DNA of 62,000 bases from contig NW_019775750.1 of NCBI RefSeq assembly GCF_001039355.2, positions 68,417-130,416 on the forward strand. The letters are read 5' to 3'. A program made the translations under genes and the position numbers. Source of the stretch: Lingula anatina (Eukaryota > Brachiopoda > Lingulata > Lingulida > Lingulidae). Under the pieces are notes generated by a model. That model saw nothing but the letters and a program-made list of their open reading frames with translations. It was not told the DNA's origin and made no database searches. The stretch's first letter is position 1; each line of letters begins with the position of its first letter. Positions 57,790 to 62,000 of the stretch are shown in pieces.

Positions 57790-60700
57790 CCCGAAGCTAG
57801 GACCCAAAATGTATTTTCTATCCTAATGTGAAGACAATCCACCTCACACTTCATATTCCAATAAGGTTTTTTAACCTTCCTTCAACCTTCCTTCCTCATG
57901 TATTTAATTTAACTAAATAATGATATGCAATATTTTTGCTAATTAGCTAAACTCAAAATGTGCATTATTTGTTAACTCACGTACCTGTAAAATAGTCATT
58001 GTCTACTAGTTTACACCTTTCTAATTTTGATCAGATTTTGTCAATAAACAACTCTCCATCAACCAAATGTTATCTTATATACAATCAATATGCAGTGTTA
58101 TTTCTAGAAATGAAAAACAGAATAGGTCCCTTTAATGCACAAGATAAGGAGTGTTTTGACAAGATTTTTTCTTAATTTTAACACCACAACCCCATAATAG
58201 TAATGTACTGAAACCCCATAATTGTAATGTACTGAACAGGAAACAATGGACACACACCACATACCTATTAGCACTTACATACACAGTAAAATAATAAAAT
58301 TATCTTGTAAGTTCATATTTTCTATGTATGCTTAACCCTAACAAACTGTAAGATTTGAAATCAAAGTTACTAGAATTTTCAGAAATATCAATCCATACAT
58401 GAAGCCTGTCTGCATACTAAGCCTACCTTTCTATGGCTCTCTCCTGCCAGTGATCATCAAAGGAGGTGCCATCATTTCTGTACAGTTTATCCAGAGGCGC
58501 AACACTGAAGGAAGAGGACAGGATATTAATAATCACAACATTTTCCTAAGATTTCTGCACTTTCAAAATGAGTTACCATATAAACAATGTAAAAACTAAC
58601 ATTTCAATAGTAAAATTATTTCAAGAAAACAACAAGGGAAGAAAAGTAATTCATCTTTAAGAATTCATTTTTCTACTTACCCAGGTGAATTTTGATATCT
58701 CCTTAATGCATCCATGTAGGTGGCTTCAAGATCCTGAAAATAAGATGACAAACACAGTTCACATCCAGTCAAATAAATTTTTAACCTTGTTATAAGTTAA
58801 TGATGTTCTTAGTTTGCAATTCATAGTTTTAAGCACTAGACTGTCACTCTTCTGTATTCTGAAATTGTTTTTAGGAATAAGACATTACTGCTAAAATGTT
58901 GAAATACTTTACATAACAGTAGTTTCCAATGGAATAACAGTTTTCAAAAAAGTTCTAACTGTACATACAAAATGATACTCTGTAAAGATAAATATTATAA
59001 GTCAAAGGTCAAAATACTAACCTGCACATCATCCCCATGTTCACTGTAGTCCCTGTAGTATACTCCTGCTGTGTGAGGCCTCAGTGGACGTGTAATGTCA
59101 GTGACTGTGTCTGGAATACAATCAATACATGTAGGTGTTAAAAATCAACTAAAACAATGGCCACATTCAGAACAAGCTGATCCATGGACTAACAGATCCA
59201 CGGATCAAATATGGCTGAACCACTTGAAAGCTTGCTGCAAAATCCCCTAATAGACACTGAATAGATGCCCTGCAGGGATTATGTGGTAAACTTTCAAGTG
59301 GATTGCCCATATTTTATCCACAAATCTGTTAGTACTTGGATTAACTTGGGTTGTGAATTCAGCCAATCACTGAAACTAGATCACTGGAATAACTGTCCAG
59401 CAAGAAGGCACAACTATAACAATGACAACACTTAGCACTGCAGCTCTTCTGTGTCTCAGTTCTTAGAGTTCTCAAATATTCAGAACACAAACATGTGCCA
59501 GCTGAGAGGTGATAGGCTAGCTTCCACGAAGTAACAAGTAATCATAGTGAAGAAGCTATGCAGTTTATCACATAAATGTCCAATATCTTTATATCCCTGT
59601 TCTTAGCATCAAGTGCTTGGAGAATCACAAATAAAATCCTCAATGCTGTCCACAGTTGTTAAGCAGGCACAAATTAATAATAATTTACCATAGTGAAAAA
59701 GCAATGCAGTCTAAGATATCAATTTGATTCTTCTTTTTCTCTTGCAGCTACACTATTAGTGCTAAGAAACATGCACATTAAAATCCTTATGCCTTATGAC
59801 AGTTGTAGACTTAGCATAAAATAAATCATAAAATAATACTAAAAAACAATGCAGACTTTCATATCAGCTTTTAAATTACCCACCTCAGTTTCATTGTTTT
59901 TAACCATTAACACCAGGAAATAGGTAAATGAAAATCACCAGCAATTTTCTCAGTTGTTAAGATCCATAAAATACATCATTTACTCATGAGAAAATAAAAT
60001 GCACACTTCAATATCTCTAGGATCTCATTGCAAGTTCTGCCTCTTTCCGATCCTCTGATTTCTAGCACCGGGTAACATGCACATTAAAATATCAAGAACT
60101 GTTGTCAGTTGTCAAGAAGGATAGCTTGATTAATCAACAAATAGGTCAGGTTTCGATAATATCTGGGACATGAGAATAACTTTGACCTTAAATATCCTAT
60201 TTCAAAACAAATTAACACAATAAAGAGTTAAATACACCCCACAGAATTAGATAAACAGCCAAGAACTTTCCTTTGAAAGTTAAGAATGCAAGTAGCAGGT
60301 TAACTCTATAAGAAAAAACGTATGAGAACTGTTTACAAACAAAACAAACAGGGAGCGAAAGGAAGCAACTGAATAGAAAATGTTTTGTAATGAGTATGAC
60401 TCAATTATTCAATTGTGGATGTTTCACCAAGGTCCTCAAGGTTGACACAAATGGATTGAAAAAATTTTTTTTCTTACAAGTACAGGGTACATGTGATGAA
60501 TGACTTTAGGGTGTGTATTCAATGACAGTCTCCTAAGAATCAACATCTAATAGACTGAATGTACAAAATCTTTCAAACAGTAAAACTACACATACCAGTA
60601 ACACTACTGACATAAAGAATGAATTGGTTTACAAAAAAATGAAGGAGAAAGACAGCGTAGCTATTTGAAAGAAACAATGTCTCTGTAAACAGAAAGCATT

Positions 60701-61362
60701 GGATGATACAATAATATTGCTTTAAATCTATCTGACCCAGAAAGAAAAAGAAAAAAACAATTAAAGATTTGAAAGCCTGGGACAATTTTGTCATTCCCAT
60801 AAAATGCAAGACAATACATACAGATCAATTTTCATAATGTACATGAAAAATTTGAAGGACTTCTATGGTAACCAGTCTTTTTAGTCAGGGCTGCAGTGCA
60901 ACGAAAACACTTTCAAAATATTTCTATCTAGCATTAAGAAAATCAAACTCCACAAACAGAAAATATTATGATTGTCACTTTTTTGGTGAAATGAGAACTT
61001 TCTTCACAAACAGAAAATTTAAAAGATGCAACATCTAAGATCTAGGCAAGTTGGAGTCCTACCTGTTGGAGTGGCAGGTGTCATAATGGAGGACCTCATG
61101 TCGTCTGCTCCAGCCTGTAGTCTGTCTCCTGGACTGAGCAGAAAGGACCTCATACTGACACTGTCCACTGGCAACAATGACCCTCGGTCAAGGATGGACA
61201 TGGTGTCCATGCTCATCTGACCATCACGGATGGAGTCTGTGTCTGAGTAAAATCCGTCTCCAGGGGTGATAGACCGCCGGCTGGGATCTGGGGAGGTGAG
61301 AGTGGAGCGTTCCAGTGCCTCCATGTCTGCTGCACTCTCATTGTACTGTTCACTTGTCGCAT
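54289..61362 (-). CDS. Unidentified protein, C-terminal 417 aa, 8 exons (partial)
   Basis: Exons in transcript order: 61063-61362, 59022-59110, 58681-58733, 58427-58504, 56407-56549, 55571-55793, 54980-55156, 54289-54478. All phases join in one frame; the first exon here starts in phase 1, so upstream exons lie beyond 62000. The protein is hydrophilic, with no membrane segment. It has a Ser/Asp-rich start (GFYSDTDSIRDGQMSMDTMS), a basic helical stretch likely to form a coiled coil (LLLKMQRQLRSQSAAERRQL), a Ser/Thr/Pro-rich middle, and a basic end (EEQLLKQRFPEQSKRILPKP ... EYTSLPLHF). I do not recognise the family. The composition resembles cytoskeletal or centrosomal scaffolds, but that is only an impression. 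Confidence 0.75.
56703..56935. mobile_element. Foldback MITE-like element, copy 4
   Basis: Begins AGAGTGCATTCCCAGAGATT and ends TGTATGAATGGGGTC. The arms carry CGACCTAACTCCCTGGGGG and its complement, and the interior has CAGCTTTTAGTAGGTGGGAC. It matches the reverse complement of copy 1 over most of its length. Intronic in the unidentified minus-strand gene. Confidence 0.7.
57720..57786. repeat. (AT)n microsatellite
   Basis: An uninterrupted run of about 33 AT dinucleotides. Intronic. Confidence 0.97.
59158..59366. mobile_element. Foldback MITE
   Basis: An imperfect inverted repeat of about 209 bp. The left arm contains GGCCACATTCAGAACAAGCT, GGACTAACAGATCCACGGAT and CCACTTGAAAG; the right arm contains the complements CTTTCAAGTGG, ATCCACAAATCTGTTAGTAC and TTGTGAATTCAGCC. 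Non-coding, upstream of exon 59022-59110 in the transcript of the minus-strand gene. Confidence 0.65.
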
Positions 61363-62000
61363 CTGGAGAATAAATTGGACAAATATGCCTAATCCTTTGG
61401 TCAAGATGTTTGGAGTGTGAATAATTGATGGAGAAAATCAATGTCATTAAGAGAATCATTTCTTAACTGCTAGAGACAGAGTCTGAGTTTCTAAAAGTTT
61501 ACTACTTGGAAAATGTGTTAAACAATTAAAAAGTTTAGTGTTGCCATCAAAATTTATAGTGTACAGTTGTCATGATTACCATTATTATAGGAATTAAATG
61601 TTACAACAAATTCATAAGTTACAGATTGGTATATCAATAAAGTATACAGAGTTGATTGCCAATCAATTAGACAAACTATTGGTAGTGAATAAAGTAGCAA
61701 ATTTTTAGTATTAACAGATTCCACAAGTTACATACTCTTGTTTAATAAAACTTACAGTTGTTTACATGCAATTGATTTATTGATAAGGGATTCAAACTTA
61801 CAATTCATGTAATATAATAAAACTGTGTATAAATAAAATAAATCAATAGTCAAAATAACAGCAAGGATGTTGAAATAAAAAGCACATATATTAGGTTAGT
61901 AAGCTACTATGCAAGTATGTGTTAATGTAGCTGTATTTACTACTAAGCTGGACTGAGTCTTCGAAAAAAATACTAATCCTATTGGCTTAACTTAGTACCT
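61363..62000. other. Intron of the unidentified gene, no exon seen
   Basis: AT-rich sequence upstream of the first visible exon of the minus-strand gene. No acceptor/donor pair with an open frame is visible before the window ends. Confidence 0.5.

Noticed and set aside
1-62000. CRISPR arrays, bacterial operons, rRNA or tRNA genes
   Set aside because: The repeats are minisatellites or transposon-like, genes are intron-containing animal genes, and I saw no cloverleaf or rRNA-like sequence on reading; a covariance-model scan would be needed to exclude tRNAs fully.

Overview
This window is nuclear DNA of an animal. It is AT-rich and gene-sparse, with short exons (about 38-455 bp) separated by longer introns with canonical GT..AG ends, plus many MITE-like inverted-repeat insertions and minisatellites. 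Gene style, protein similarity and repeat load suggest a marine invertebrate, perhaps a lophotrochozoan such as a mollusc, but the species is not determined. I rebuilt four multi-exon genes by hand; in each one every exon phase joins in frame, except for one probable 1-bp indel.

Layout. 1-8340 holds no gene I can support: simple repeats, one degenerate minisatellite and three MITE-like insertions. 8797-18372 (+) is an 11-exon gene for a 336-residue WD40-type protein; its last intron looks U12-type. 20392-39262 (-) is a 32-exon gene for a protein of about 1623 residues with an unusual order of parts: N-terminal propeller-like region, alpha-solenoid, RCC1 propeller, helical region, and a C-terminal Cys/His metal-binding-like motif. 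42473-51855 (+) is glucose-6-phosphate dehydrogenase (G6PD), divergent from the RCC1 gene across a shared promoter region and with two alternative terminal coding exons. 54289-61362 (-) is the 3' part (8 exons, 417 residues) of a gene I do not recognise; it continues beyond the right edge.

The most unusual signal is a recurring mutation pattern. At least five exon-intron junctions in three genes carry tandem arrays or duplications whose unit contains the exon's 3' end plus its 5' splice site. A sixth junction has a duplicated 3' splice site. Units are 40, 38, 31-36, 59 and 58 bp in the arrays, plus single duplications. In the four arrays whose reading I followed past the authentic donor, an in-frame stop appears within the first intronic unit, so use of a distal donor should give a truncated or decaying transcript.

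Other points of note: a 1437-bp direct duplication broken by an N inside the RCC1 gene, probably an assembly artefact; a Harbinger-like 540-bp element with long terminal inverted repeats; a foldback family with four copies; and two intronic hairpins built from the palindrome TCCTATAGGA.
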